Assembly (NCBI GenBank): GCA_047967505.1
Contig: CM106538.1
Origin: Dipteris shenzhenensis
Lineage: Eukaryota > Polypodiophyta > Polypodiopsida > Gleicheniales
Length of the DNA stretch: 64,000 bases
Reading direction: 5' to 3' (one strand)
Positions 13,522 through 24,666 of the stretch are shown here, one piece after another (the stretch's first letter is position 1; every line of letters begins with the position of its first letter). A program made the translations under genes and the position numbers. A model generated the notes under the pieces. It made no database searches. It was not told where the DNA came from and saw nothing but the letters and a program-made list of their open reading frames with translations.

Positions 13522-13873
13522 CTTCTGGTTGATGCCCTTCAGTTCTTCTTCTAGTCTCAAAATATTTGCTTTCCAAAGAGCTTCACTGCGTGCTTGGTCT
13601 CCTTTAAGAGGATCCAATTTAGTTTTCCATGCAAATCGAAGAGCCCTTCGCCATCTCTCCATTCGAAATCTTATCTCTTTATTGAGCTCGACCCATTCAG
13701 GGGCAAACCCATTCTTTGCAAGTATTCTGTAAGCAAGATCTTCTGCAGGGTCTGCATGAGGATTACCCTGCATGTCCAGTGGCTTTCCTTTTCCTGGCAA
13801 GTTCTCAAAGTCCCCATCTAGCATGGAATGCCAAATACGCTGCTCCACAACATTTGCCACATCAGTCTCAGAC
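13522..13873 (-). CDS. DUF1992 (DnaJ homologue subfamily C member 28 conserved domain) protein, exon 2
   Basis: This exon encodes the core of the DUF1992 family. Visible family signatures, in order, are SETDVANVVEQRIWHSML, then NLPGKGKPLDMQGNPHADP, then AYRILAKNGFAPEWVELNKEIR. These are followed by a basic helical region (MERWRRALRFAW) and a second helix ending GINQK. Plant members are small proteins of mitochondria or chloroplasts with no J-domain; their biochemical role is not established. The acceptor is ctatacag|gtctgag (exon starts 13873) and the donor is aag|gttggt (exon ends 13522). In plant homologues the next residues are V-F-R-Y-N-L, encoded by a further exon that I could not locate. 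Without it the protein would lack its C-terminus. Conservation is high and no stop or frameshift is present, so the exon looks functional. Confidence 0.85.
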
Positions 13874-15101
13874 CTGTATAGCCAGACTCAGAGTCAACTT
13901 ACTTTCAAGGTACAAAATAAACACGTCACTAATCTCTGTACAAAGGCAGATATCACTAAATACTAAAAGAGGAAATATTGCATCTGTAAAACTTATGGAA
14001 CCATCCATGCTGCATGTCCTGTGTATAAGCCCATGAAAAAATGTGTATATGTACATTTCACTTACAAATACTGGCAAACATGAGCTAAGCAAATAGAAAA
14101 ATATATATTCTTACTCAAAGACATCCAGGATGCAACAAGCCTATTGACGCTAACTCCAGAAACCATTGCTGAAAAGATATGACAGAGTCGAGCATAATTC
14201 AAACTTCTAACATATATCTTGATGAATCCAGGAACATGTCCAGACTCATCCTTTGAAAACACAACAAACAGTGCAGTTTCAATCTCATGATAGTCACACT
14301 CACAAGGTTGAAAACGTAGACTCTATCACCACGCATAGCAGGGACTAGCTACTATGACATTCCCATGGATGTCATCAGCGTGCAACAAATGCTCTCACAC
14401 ATAAATTGCCACAGTAAGCTATAGTACAGTCCTCTGCAGGTATGAGAGAACAACATCCAGCCACCGAACGTTCACAAAGAAATTCATGCAGAGAGGGTAA
14501 ATCGCATGGAATCATCAATACACACATGCCATAATTTGTAAAAGACAATATCGAGAGTATGGTCAAAGCAGCAGTTAGGAAATGCTGGGGGGGGAAAAAC
14601 CCAGCACATGTCTGGTAGGAATAGAGGCTGATTTTCTTTAAGTACACAGTTTACAGACGTCAATGAAATCAGCTTCATTTTGTATTCGGAATGTCCTTCA
14701 TAGAGGGAATAGTTGCGCTTCTGACAGATCTAGAAGGTATATGCTTCGCAAAACTTTGAGCTGTATTGTGTGAACTCCTCTTGGAGGCATTTCTTTTGAA
14801 ATCTTTGTCTACAGCGCCCTTTTTTAAAGGCAACCTTTGTCATCCAGATTTGTTTTTGCTCGTGGCCCTGACAAATTTTACAATACAATCACACTCTTTT
14901 GTTCCAATTCTTTTTATCAAGTAATGTCCGGCATTAAAAGGCTGACGTTAATTCGAGAGAAATCTCCTGTCTACTGAGAGGTGAAATAAGTCTACGATAT
15001 TAGCGAATTCCATGATTCCAGCTTTCGTTCGCAACAAGGCAGTTGCGCCGCAGTGCGAGCAGTCTTGGAATTTCGCTTGAGAGAAGAGGAGAAGGGCGTG
15101 C
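13874..15101 (-). other. Intron 1 of the DUF1992 gene (inferred)
   Basis: The intron is inferred from the acceptor ctatacag at its 3' end and the end of homology in exon 1 at its 5' end. The 5' boundary reads cg|gcacgc, a possible GC-AG intron, because no GT at this point keeps the reading frame. A polypyrimidine-rich tract is not obvious immediately before the acceptor. Confidence 0.45.
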
Positions 15102-15340
15102 CGGACAGCATAACTGGTGACGGTGCGAGCCTCGGGAGGTAATCTCTTGGCCCGGACGCGGTCGAAGGCGACCTGGAGGCGGCGGGCGAAGCGGGCCAAG
15201 GCGGATAGGCGGGCCGGAGGCTTCGGGAATTGGAGATCTACGTCATGTTGAGCATGGGAATGGGCTTGGGCTTGGGCCTGGTAGAGACGGCAGAGCAGAG
15301 GGCGAGCGGGAGGAGGAGCTCGGCTCAGGCAACGCGCCAT
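15102..15340 (-). CDS. DUF1992 gene, exon 1 (targeting peptide and N-terminal helix)
   Basis: This GC-rich exon opens MARCLSRAPPPARPLLCR, an arginine-rich, acid-poor N-terminus typical of an organellar transit peptide. An upstream in-frame ATG at 15367 would add nine residues; the second ATG gives the better targeting peptide. The later segment FDRVRAKRLPPEAR aligns with the conserved helix and LPPE motif that precede the SETD motif in plant DUF1992 proteins, which links this exon to the one at 13522-13873 across an intron of about 1.2 kb. Homology predicts the exon ends after ...YAVR, where the intron would start GC rather than GT. A (CTG)n run sits in the 5' leader (15373-15396). The assignment rests on motif order, so the exact junction is provisional. 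Confidence 0.65.
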
Positions 15341-15860
15341 AGCCAAGTCTGCAAGCGAGCTCCGCACAAGGAAAAGAAGAAGCAGCAGCAGCAGCAGCTG
15401 GAATCGTCTAAAATTCGGTAATTCGAATTACACGCTGGAAAATTTCAGTTGCTGGGGAACGGTCGCCGAACCTACCGTTCTCGCATAGAGAATTCCCCTT
15501 CCATTCCTGGTTTGGAAATGGTCTCTTGGAGGTGGCCACCTGCAAAACCACTTGAATCGGACCAACGGTTGCGATCACCTCTGGCTGGAACTCCCTCCCT
15601 CGTTGGCTGTCTCCATCACCCTCGTTGCCTGTCCCCATCACCCTTGCTGCTGCGATCCTTCTCCCCAAGCTGGGGATAACAATACAATAACTCGTCATGG
15701 CTCTATGAGAAGCTGTGTTGATCATAATATTGAGGAGCAAGGTGCAAAAGCGATCTCGTTGCTTTGTCAATCTCTCTCTTTGATAATATTCTTAAAGTTT
15801 TGAATAAGAAGATCATGCTTATTCGAGACTAGAATATAATGTGTGCTCCTTGATATGTCC
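15341..15860 (-). promoter_or_regulatory. Likely promoter and 5' leader region of the DUF1992 gene
   Basis: The stretch upstream of exon 1 is markedly more GC-rich than the flanking spacer and lacks any convincing gene. Open frames on both strands here read as low-complexity. I see no unambiguous TATA box on the minus strand, which would fit a housekeeping-type promoter, but this is inference from position only. Confidence 0.3.
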
Positions 15861-15999
15861 ATTGAGTTTTCAGGTGTTCGAGTATAAGTTCAAATACTAG
15901 TCTCAATGCATGCATTGATAATCAGAACCATTGAGTTTTCAGGTGTTCGAATATAAGTTCAGATATTAGTCTCAATGGCATGCATCGATAATTAGAACC
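15861..15999. repeat. Tandem duplication, two ~69-70 bp copies
   Basis: The copies start attgagttttcaggtgttcg at 15861 and again at 15930. They share the ataagttca(a/g)ata and agtctcaatg(g)catgcat words and differ at a handful of positions and one indel. Non-coding. Confidence 0.85.
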
Positions 16000-17053
16000 G
16001 TTCTTCTGCAAAACGTCGTATTGATTAGATTGTCGAGGATGAAGCTATAGACGTGAGCTCCCTCCAGCATCGGCCTCTTCCCTATATATCTTCTATCAAC
16101 ATTGCCAACAAGGTTACTGTGGATGGTTGCTAGCAAAGATTGATTGTATCAAAAGGAAGTTGGGTACTAATGCAACCAAACAGAAGGAAGAAGCCACATT
16201 CAAGTAATCCCGTTTGGGGATCTTGGAAGGGTAGGGTGAAAGATTTTAGAACCGAGAGGATGAAATTAATAAAGGAAATATTGGTTCAACATGTATACAT
16301 GCATAGAGAGCTTGGGTTGCAAGAGAATTATCCTTCCACAACACAAACCAAATTGTAAGTGACTTCATTGAGAATTCATATTTCATAATCAGAGAATTTC
16401 TTGAACCTCAATGTCTTGATTTTTATTTTCAAATATATATCCTTCATCTTATGAGCAGGTAGCCTACCGAATGCATTTTAGGATTCATGGATGTGTTACA
16501 TGGGTCCATAGGAGAATTGCAATATAAAGGTAGATTGACAACACAGTTAACTCAGTTAGGAGTCTTTTTCTATGATCATTTTTACCAACTATTTGTTTTT
16601 ATTTGTGGTTGCCCACCTGGCGCCAAAGGAAGAGCCGCAGGAGGCACCATAACTCTTTGTTCATCTCTGTTACTTCTGGATCGTCTGCTAAGAAGATAGT
16701 GTCCGGCATAGGCTTTGATATGTCGGAATTATGTTGGTCTTTTTTTACTATTGTAAATATAGTTGACTCTATATTAATATAAACCCGCATTTTTTAAAAA
16801 TCAAAAAAATAATGGTATTTGTAGATCTGTCAATAAAATTTCTATCAAGATTTGTGAGAGGATGCTCACTTATAATGCAAATGGTGTTGACAAAATTCTT
16901 GACTTCTTGGACTATGGTTGGGACATGATAACATCCAACTAAGTATACTGTGAGGTTGTGCACAACTCTATTAAACTTAAGTACATTATTGCCACTCACA
17001 ATTTCATATTATCCTTTTACTATAGATGTAGCAGAATGATTGGGAACCAATTG
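16000..17053. other. Spacer, nothing recognised
   Basis: Two plus-strand frames (16140-16358 and 16487-16699) are open for about 70 codons but show no domain. The second ends near cgtctgctaagaagatag. The words around 17022-17056 (tagcagaatgattgggaaccaattgg) recur at about 19965-20000, so a dispersed repeat is present. Confidence 0.4.
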
Positions 17054-17388
17054 GAGCTTCTCTTGTGCCTTTTCCTCGTCCCATCACCTCATCTACCATG
17101 TTCTCATCAAGCATCTCTGCCGAAATAGCCTCTGCTCTAGTTGTTGAACTTTTTACCTGCACTCTTCAATGTTGGTGTACAAAGAGCGCAAGTCAGAGAA
17201 GCTCTACAAAGAAGGTTGTTTGATGATGGAGCTTCTCTTGTGCCTTTTCCTCATCCATTACCTCATCTACCATGTTCTCATCAAGCATCTCTACCGGAAT
17301 AGCCTCTACTCTAGTTGTTGAACTTTTCTCCTACACTCTTCAGTGTTGGTGTACAAAGAGCAAGTCAAAGAAGCTCTACAATAGTTTT
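17054..17388. repeat. Tandem duplication, 175-bp period, two diverged copies
   Basis: gagcttctcttgtgcctttt starts at 17054 and again at 17229. Both copies continue through catctaccatgttctcatca and gttggtgtacaaagagc. Substitutions and a 2-base deletion separate them. A shorter duplicate of ctaaagttgcagccataatc follows at about 17392 and 17432. Confidence 0.85.
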
Positions 17389-19436
17389 GGCTCTAAAGTT
17401 GCAGCCATAATCTACATTGTAACTAGTCTCTAAAGTTGCAGCCATAATCTACGTTACAAAAGCCTTGATTGGGTTAGTTTGACGTTGAGCTATAGTTAAC
17501 GTCATGCTGGCAACCCCCTAACTTTTGATGGATAATTAGACACCAAATAGAATTTTAGTCCACCATAGCATGAGAAGAAGCTTATGCTCAAATTCAACAC
17601 ACAACTCACAAAAGAAATATCAAAGGACTTTTGTTTGATTTCTACCTCCTTATGAACGGCTTGAAACACTTTCCAAGCATTGCAACATCTTATGATTTTG
17701 ATGAGGATCCAATGTGTCATCTAATTTTTTGAGAGAAAGCTTCATATATTTTATATGAAGCTTAAGCTTACTTAGCTAGCCTTTGAACAACATCTACTAA
17801 CTTTGTGTACCTTGTATTAGCTTATGATTAGACCTTGTATTAGCTTATGATTAGATGAACCTAACATGCATTGCAATCCTTTGAGTTCTTCTTTTTGTTC
17901 TCTATACACTAGCAAATGCGTTGCAATCCTTTGAGTTCTCCTTTTTGTTCTCTATACAATGGCACATAGCTAGTCTTTGCTTCAAGGCATTGTCTCTAGA
18001 AAGACTTGTTACAATATGCATATGGTAGTATATATGTACTAGTCAATTTTAGATGAAGGTTTGTGTGTTTGTAGAGATGATACCTCCTCTATCTGTTAAG
18101 TTTTTTCTTCGTACGTAAGTACATTCATAATACAAAGTCGACCAAGTTTTTGGATTAGGGTTCTAATACCTTTCCACTATTTTCTCTTTGTTGCGACAAT
18201 GGTTTTTATGTGTTTCTCTCTTATACTTAAGTATCCCTTGAGTTTGTTCTTTAATTCAGAGTAAACTTCTTATCTTACAAGAGTGAATAGCCAATCTTTA
18301 GACAATGAGCATTGATCTATGATGCATTGTTATACTTAGCCATTCTTTAAGATTTTCTTCTAGTCATAGTAATCTCAATGCCTAAGATGAAGAAAAAACA
18401 AACATGGCCAGCCTTTGATACTTCCCTTGAGATGCAGAGCTACTTAGCTACTTTTGAGTTGTTCTTTTTACTCTTCCCCCAACTCTACATACAATTTATG
18501 TGTACACATTTTATGAAGAATGTAGTAGGATGCTCTTCTACATCAGCATCCCAATGTGGGCACTTAGTTTGATGCACCCTACAAACTCTTGCACAATGTG
18601 CAACCTCCTGCATGTACCAACTTCCCCTACATGCTAACCCATTGAACTTTAGAGTTGAATGATACAACTCGTTGTACTTGAACCACAAGAAAAGTAAACA
18701 TTAATTCACAAGAATTTTGGCTAGGCATACAATATATCAAGAATGTTTGGTTAACTAGAAAGATCGATCAACATGGACAAAGATAAGTGATCTACAGGGG
18801 AGGTTTTCCAATTTTGTTTCGGAGGACATAAACATTTATAAAGGAAAATGGGATGTTATATGAGTTGTAATATTGGGTGAGCGTTACGTATTGCAATAAA
18901 GATAGGACACCATTAGGGCTTGACCATGTTGGGGGGATCATAGAAATAAGAAAAACTTTCAGAAGGCATATTCTAGTATGCAACATCTTCATAAATATAC
19001 CATTTTGCAAAATCACACGCTTTTTCATTAAAAACTGAAAGAGAGAGATTGAAAAAGCAAAGACATCCCTGTTGTACCTTTCTCCTCGATATTTTGATAA
19101 AGAAAGCTTCTCAAAGAGCTAGATCTAGTTACTGGTTTGCCATACCCATGAAAACTTGCAAAAGTTACATTCTAGTCTGCAGCATTTAGATCAACACACC
19201 ATTTTGCAAAAGCATAGTCTTGTTCATCGCAACTTCTAAAAATTCAAAGAGAGAGATTAACAAAGAAAATAGTACCTTGCTCCTAGAGGTACTTCCAGTT
19301 AACGGTTTGCCATTGCCACCGAAAATTCACAGAAGGAAACCCAATCTAGGGGTTGAAGGAATGCATATGAGGAAGTAGGGAAGAGTACTTTGGAAGGGGA
19401 GAGTAGTTTGGGAGGGAATGCATACGACGAAGCAAC

Positions 19437-19439
<3 letters not shown>
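17389..19439. other. Spacer with small local duplications
   Basis: No gene recognised. Duplicated words include cttgtattagcttatgatta at about 17810 and 17833, and gcaatcctttgagttct at about 17873 and 17923. There is also a diverged pair of about 110-120 bases around 18960-19055 and 19150-19270, sharing ccattttgcaaaa and gagagagatt words. Confidence 0.45.
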
Positions 19440-19499
<60 letters not shown>

Positions 19500-19513
19500 A
19501 GGGGGGGGGGAGA
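19439..19513. repeat. (GA)n microsatellite ending in a G-run
   Basis: About 30 GA units, interrupted once by gc, are followed by aag and a ten-base G-run. Read as protein it gives an Arg-Glu repeat, which is not a real coding region. Confidence 0.95.
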
Positions 19514-20835
19514 GTACTTTGGGAGGGTGATCTATTTGGAATAAGACATTGTCAAATAGTAGAATTGTGTCAATACCTCGACCAAATTTTTTATTTGTTA
19601 TTCATAGTTGTACATGAATAAAATATTATTTCCTCCTCTGACATTCCAAAAAAGTTTCAAACTTTTCAAAAATTTCCCACATTACGTTGGCCCTATGGCC
19701 ATTGGTTGAGAGCTATTTTTCATTTTGGCCAAAAGGCCCCAAAATGAGCTCCCTTTTTTCCTCATATAAATTGGCAAAACACTTGAAAGTTGTCACTTTT
19801 GGCTTTCAAGAAATAAACCCATGTCACCTAGTTATAATCATCTAGAAAGTGATATAGTATCTTGCTCCCCTAGGTGTTACATGGTCTGTACGTCTTCAAA
19901 TATCCGAATGGGCATTTCCAAAGGGTACTTACTCTTTTGGTTGGGAACCAAAGGGCATTTACTATAGACATAGTAGAATGATTGGGAACCAATTGGTTCC
20001 AATGGATCAAGATTTGGAACTTTTTTGGTCCTAAGAATGAAGCACTTGATTTCACTGTTAACGAGAATAAAAATTGATTGGGAATTATATCACTGAGACA
20101 ATGCTGCACACTTGCCCAATTACGCCAGGACATTCAGGTGGAGATAGAGGGTAGGAATGATTTTCATTCATTAAATGTTCATATGTAACGCGGAAGTATG
20201 ACCAGCTTTTCTAGCTACCTTTTTAGATCTGGTCCACTATGGATTTAAATGCAAGAATAATTTTTTTGTATGTGGGAAAGAGGAGAATAAAGGGTTAAAA
20301 ATAGTTGAAGGCAAAGAATGATCCCAACTTCCTTTCAAAATGAAAGAGCAAAAAGTCAAATTTCACCTTGAAGACCTTTGAAGAAATGAAGATCACCTCT
20401 TAGAGATCAATGCAAGCCATAAAAGATAAGAAAGTTATTCTTTATGCATTGAATCGGGTAAAGGCAAGAGGGTTTAGCCTTGATGAGTTGTTGCAACATT
20501 TTGAAAAGGAAGCTCCTATTGTCTTTTGATAGATAATTTGTCATGAAGTGTGTTTTTTGTCACTATGTAAGGTTTATACAAATAATTATGCATGTCTCTG
20601 TCTTATGCAAGCATAAGACATATATGAAAATGCAAGCACAGATGATGGTTAGAGACTCAATGTACAATGTTGGGATCGGATTTTTCTAGTTGTCCCCTTT
20701 GAGCCTTTGAAGAAAATTTGTATTGCCTTCAAAATATTTGTAAGTATAAAATTTAATGTCTTATTTGAAAATATTGTATAATTAAGAGTCAACATTGCCT
20801 AGCTTTGCCAAATTGAGCCAAGAGTCGACCCTACG
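19514..20835. other. Spacer left of the young Copia insertion
   Basis: No gene recognised. The sequence up to 20840 is the pre-insertion target DNA: its last bases, ctacgtgtcc, continue across the retrotransposon into tgtccaaaaatc at 24837. Confidence 0.5.
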
Positions 20836-20840
20836 TGTCC

Positions 20841-21010
20841 TGAGAGTGCTCTCAACGGAAGCAAGAATGGAAGAAGGAGAGAGAGAGACAGAGAGCCACA
20901 CAAGTTTGGTGGGTGCAGAACCACCCTAATCTTCTTTTTCATTCATTTATATATGTGTTTGAGTATTGTACATAACCGGGGTTAAGGCACAGTGACCTTT
21001 AACCCCCACA
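20841..21010 (-). repeat. 3' LTR of the Copia element
   Basis: 170 bp, identical to the copy at 24667-24836. It contains a tatatataaatg-type TATA box on the minus strand and a GA-rich tract, and ends with the inverted TG...CA dinucleotides. It is adjacent to the target duplication tgtcc on its outer side. Confidence 0.95.
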
Positions 21011-21021
21011 ACCTCCCACTT
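21011..21021 (-). other. Polypurine tract of the Copia element
   Basis: AAGTGGGAGGT on the minus strand lies directly against the 3' LTR, the expected position of the plus-strand primer. Confidence 0.8.
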
Positions 21022-21063
21022 AAAGGACAATGTGCCTTTAAGAGAGAACAACTAGTGAGCATA

Positions 21064-24000
21064 CTATCCAATGCCCATCAATACACGACAATACTCAAAC
21101 CGCTGACTAGGTAGACTCTTCGTCAGCATATCTGCAGGGTTATCATTTGTATGAACCTTGACAAGCTCTATGCGCTTGTCCTCAAGTACCTTCCTGATGA
21201 AATGATACCTGACCTCAATGTGTTTGGTCTTTGCATGAAAGACCGGATTCCGTGCTAGCTGAATAGCACTCATGGAATCACTATGCAATGTCGGTACACC
21301 TGTATGAATCCCCAAATCTCCCACTAGCCGATCAAGCCATATAGCCTCCTTGCAACCCTCTATGGCTGCAACATACTCAGCCTCTGTGGTAGACAAAGCA
21401 ACACACTTTTGTGCGCGAGACATCCACGACACTGCACCACCTGCAAAGGTGAACACATAACCAGAAGTGGATCTCCTACTATCCACATGCCCTGCATAGT
21501 CTGAATCTGTGTACCCAAGTACACGCATGTCTCCTTTACCAAAGCAAATGCACATCTCCTTGGTACCCTTCATGTACCTCATGATGCACTTAACTGCCTC
21601 CCAATGCCTCTTTCTTGGATTAGCCATATACCGGCTAACAACTCCCACTGCAAATGCAATGTCTGGTCTAGTAGCTATCATAGCATACATAAGACTCCCA
21701 ACTGCTGATGCATAAGGAACCTTGGCCATCATGGCCCTCTCCTCATCTGATTTGGGACTATCTGTATGACTCAGTTTCACATATGGAGGCAATGGAGTAC
21801 TCACTGCCTTCCCCCCCTCCATATTGAAACGCTGCAATACTTTTGTAACATACTCTTTTTGTGAAAGCCAAAGGAGTTTCCTACTCCGATCACGCGTGAT
21901 GCGCATACCAAGAATATGACCTGCAAGTCCCAAATCCTTCATATCAAAGGCCTCATGCAACTTGGCCTTTAATGCATCTAGCTCATAAGTATTCTTGCTA
22001 GCCAATAGCATATCATCCACATATAGTGCCAGGATTATCAGGCTATTATCCTTAGCTCTTTTAGTGTAGAGGCAGTGATCAATTTCACTCCTTCTAAAAC
22101 CTTGGGACCGAATGAAAGCATCAAACTTCTGATACCATTCTCTAGGTGCTTGCTTAATACCATAGAGACTCTTCTTCAGCTTGCAAACTAAATGCTCTTT
22201 GCCCTTTTCTTCAAAGCCTTCCGGCTGCACCATGTAAATTTCCTCATGCAAATCCCCATGCAAGAAAGCTGTCTTGACATCCATTTGCATAAGCTCCATA
22301 TCCTCTACTGCCACTAGTCCAAGGATGCATCTAAGTGTGGTCATCTTTACAACCGGAGAGAATATCTCATCAAAGTCCACACCCTTCTCTTGCTTGGTAC
22401 TGTTCATCTTTTCTGCAACTGGATTTTGCTCTGGAGTACGAGGGGATGTGAGCTCCCTCTTAATCCCACGTGTATCACAGAAATGCTGAAAGTCATGAGA
22501 GAGATACTCTCCACCATTGTCAGTCCGTAGGCATTTAAGCGTTCTACCTGACTGATTCTCAACCAAGGCCAGCCATTTCTGAAATACCTGGAACACATCA
22601 CTCTTCCGAGCTATAGCATAAGCCCACACTTTCCTAGTTGCATCATCAATGAATGTCACATAGTATTCAGCCCCGCCTAATGACCGTGTAGGCATGGGAC
22701 CACATACGTCTGAATGCACCAAATCAAGCTTTTCAAACTCTTTCTTTCCCCTTCTTTTATGGGCTGATTTAGTTTGCTTGCCATAGAGACAATGCTCACA
22801 AAATTCAAAATCAGAGAAACTCAAATGCGGTACATAACCCAAACGACATAAGAGTTTCATTCCATTCTGGCTCATGTGCCCCAACCTACAATGCCACAAA
22901 GAAGTGCTTGGCTGCTCAGTTATTGCAACAACATGATCAAATACCCCTGATACATGTAAGGGATACAAAGTCCCACACTTGGCACCCCTAGCCAAAAGCA
23001 TAGAGCCCTTTTGAATTTTCCAACTTTGAAAGCCAAAAGTGGTGTGAAAACCAGCATCATCTAGCTGACCCACTGAAATAAGACTCTTGGTCAGCTTAGG
23101 CACATGTCTCACATGTTTCAAAACAAATGCAGACCCATTTGCAAAAGAAAACTTTATGTCACCTGCTCCCACTATGTCACATGCATAGTCATTTCCAAGA
23201 TGCACACAACCTGTCTTTCCACTATCATAAGTGGAGAACCATTCCCTATGGGGAGTAACATGGAATGAAGCACCAGAATCCAAAATCCAATCCTGGGAAT
23301 ATGCATCATCTGAAGTGGTAAGCAACTCTGCAGATAAAGTAGACATGAAGAGAACATCATTGTCACTATCATGTGTGACTGCATTGATCTCCTCGATCTT
23401 CACTTTTCCTTTGTCCTCCCTTGGACTCTCTTCCTTTTGATTTGCACCCCAATTTGCATTCTTTTTCTTATCCTTTTGCTCTCTTTTCAGCTTGTAGCAA
23501 TCCTTTTTCATATGGCCCTTCTTGCCACAATGATAACACTCAATGTTCCGTGCCCTGGATTTGCTATGTGACTTCACTCTTTCTTGGGACTTCCCCCTGA
23601 ACTGTGATCTGCCCCTTTGCACATTTAAGGCTGCATCCTGCTTGTTGCCATCCATAGACTTCCATCTAATCTCCTCGGCCAACAAGCTACCCACAACATC
23701 ATCAAATTTCAGTACTCCACTAGGTGCAGAGTTACTGACAGCTGTACGGAAGGTATCCCATGAGGATGGCAATGAACATAAGAGAAATATTGCCTTAGTC
23801 TCCGCATCAAAATTCATCTTCTGAGCTTGAAGCTGGCTGAAAATAATATTGAATTCATTCAAGTGAGAAGCAATGGAGACCCCTTCCTTCATCTGCAGCT
23901 CAAACAACCTCTTCATGAGGTAAACTTTATTAGAGGCAGTTTCCTTCTCATAAGTGGCACACAGTTTCTTCCACAAATCTTCCGTAGTCTGCTCATTTAC

Positions 24001-24240
24001 TACTGTGAAATAAACTGACTCTGCAAGATGAAGTCTAATAGTAGACTTTGCTAATGCATCCAACTCATTCCAATCATCCTCAGACATATTTGCAGGCTTA
24101 GCTTCAATCCCTGCCAAGGGTTTAATCTGCTTCTTTTGAATAAGCACATCCCTTATTTGTTCTTTCCACAAAGAAAAGTTTGTCCCATCAAACTTTTTAA
24201 TGTTGAAAAACTCCTTTTCAGACATGGAAGAGGATGCCAT
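21064..24240 (-). CDS. Copia Gag-Pol polyprotein, 1,058 aa, in-frame deletion between integrase and reverse transcriptase
   Basis: One uninterrupted frame. I chose the ATG at 24240 (MASSSMSEKEFF), typical of this Gag type; a second in-frame ATG lies at 24264. Domains by approximate residue: UBN2-type Gag 10-200; CCHC zinc knuckle (ECYHCGKKGHMKKDC) near 233-247; aspartic protease active site DSGA near 321; integrase HHCC zinc domain from about 449; integrase core with its D...D...E residues at about 510-610. RT follows with the SLYGIKQAP motif and the YVDD catalytic motif near 739. RNase H comes last with its DSDYAG segment near 910 and a final NPADMLTK block. The abnormal point is near residue 615: the integrase sequence stops just after the catalytic Glu region and the RT frame starts directly at its GVDFDEIFSPV motif. 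The integrase C-terminal part and the region before RT, probably over 200 residues, are absent, yet the frame is kept. Integrase is therefore probably defective, and mobility would need help in trans. Confidence 0.95.
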   Translation of the reverse strand: MASSSMSEKEFFNIKKFDGTNFSLWKEQIRDVLIQKKQIKPLAGIEAKPANMSEDDWNELDALAKSTIRLHLAESVYFTVVNEQTTEDLWKKLCATYEKETASNKVYLMKRLFELQMKEGVSIASHLNEFNIIFSQLQAQKMNFDAETKAIFLLCSLPSSWDTFRTAVSNSAPSGVLKFDDVVGSLLAEEIRWKSMDGNKQDAALNVQRGRSQFRGKSQERVKSHSKSRARNIECYHCGKKGHMKKDCYKLKREQKDKKKNANWGANQKEESPREDKGKVKIEEINAVTHDSDNDVLFMSTLSAELLTTSDDAYSQDWILDSGASFHVTPHREWFSTYDSGKTGCVHLGNDYACDIVGAGDIKFSFANGSAFVLKHVRHVPKLTKSLISVGQLDDAGFHTTFGFQSWKIQKGSMLLARGAKCGTLYPLHVSGVFDHVVAITEQPSTSLWHCRLGHMSQNGMKLLCRLGYVPHLSFSDFEFCEHCLYGKQTKSAHKRRGKKEFEKLDLVHSDVCGPMPTRSLGGAEYYVTFIDDATRKVWAYAIARKSDVFQVFQKWLALVENQSGRTLKCLRTDNGGEYLSHDFQHFCDTRGIKRELTSPRTPEQNPVAEKMNSTKQEKGVDFDEIFSPVVKMTTLRCILGLVAVEDMELMQMDVKTAFLHGDLHEEIYMVQPEGFEEKGKEHLVCKLKKSLYGIKQAPREWYQKFDAFIRSQGFRRSEIDHCLYTKRAKDNSLIILALYVDDMLLASKNTYELDALKAKLHEAFDMKDLGLAGHILGMRITRDRSRKLLWLSQKEYVTKVLQRFNMEGGKAVSTPLPPYVKLSHTDSPKSDEERAMMAKVPYASAVGSLMYAMIATRPDIAFAVGVVSRYMANPRKRHWEAVKCIMRYMKGTKEMCICFGKGDMRVLGYTDSDYAGHVDSRRSTSGYVFTFAGGAVSWMSRAQKCVALSTTEAEYVAAIEGCKEAIWLDRLVGDLGIHTGVPTLHSDSMSAIQLARNPVFHAKTKHIEVRYHFIRKVLEDKRIELVKVHTNDNPADMLTKSLPSQRFEYCRVLMGIG

Positions 24241-24650
24241 GATGCAAATAAAGCAAAATCCCAAATGCTAGTGCCTCAAGAGAGAATCACACCAAATACT
24301 AGGTGCACCCAAATGTGTATGCCACAATAGAGTGAAATATCACCAAAACTCAAATCTCAAAGCATCAAAAGATGCATCTGACTCATGTGCATATACTATG
24401 CATCCATATGAGCAAATCTGGCCCAAAAGAAAATGCCAATAAGTGCCAAATGACTCAAGCATAAACACCGTCCACTGGCATATGCATCAATAATATCTCA
24501 TCCAAGAGAGCATAGCACTATCAGTGCATCACCTGCAATGTGTCAAAGCTGTCCCTCAGCTTAAAATAGCATCCATGTGCAAAGCGTCCATAAAAAATAG
24601 CATCCCACAAGGCAATTTGGGCCTATCAGTGCATCCAACAAGGACCGCAA

Positions 24651-24664
24651 TGCATCTGATACCA
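24651..24664 (-). other. Primer-binding site of the Copia element
   Basis: Read on the minus strand, TGGTATCAGATGCA begins two bases after the 5' LTR. It matches the 3' end complement of initiator tRNA-Met for the first ten bases, the usual Ty1/copia primer. Confidence 0.85.
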
Positions 24665-24666
24665 GT

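Noticed and set aside
14700-14830. Possible basic coding piece on the minus strand after an aaag acceptor
   Set aside because: It lies inside the inferred DUF1992 intron, has no homology I can name, and no matching donor in the right phase.
15408-15770. 120-codon minus-strand frame upstream of the DUF1992 gene
   Set aside because: Overlapped by open frames on the other strand, no domain, and in the position expected for the promoter/leader.
19418-19621. 67-codon frame with an Arg-Glu repeat
   Set aside because: It is the translation of a (GA)n microsatellite.
21064-24240. Could the pol gene belong to a caulimovirus-like or Ty3/gypsy element?
   Set aside because: Integrase precedes reverse transcriptase and the Gag is UBN2 type with a tRNA-Met primer site, which is the Ty1/copia order.
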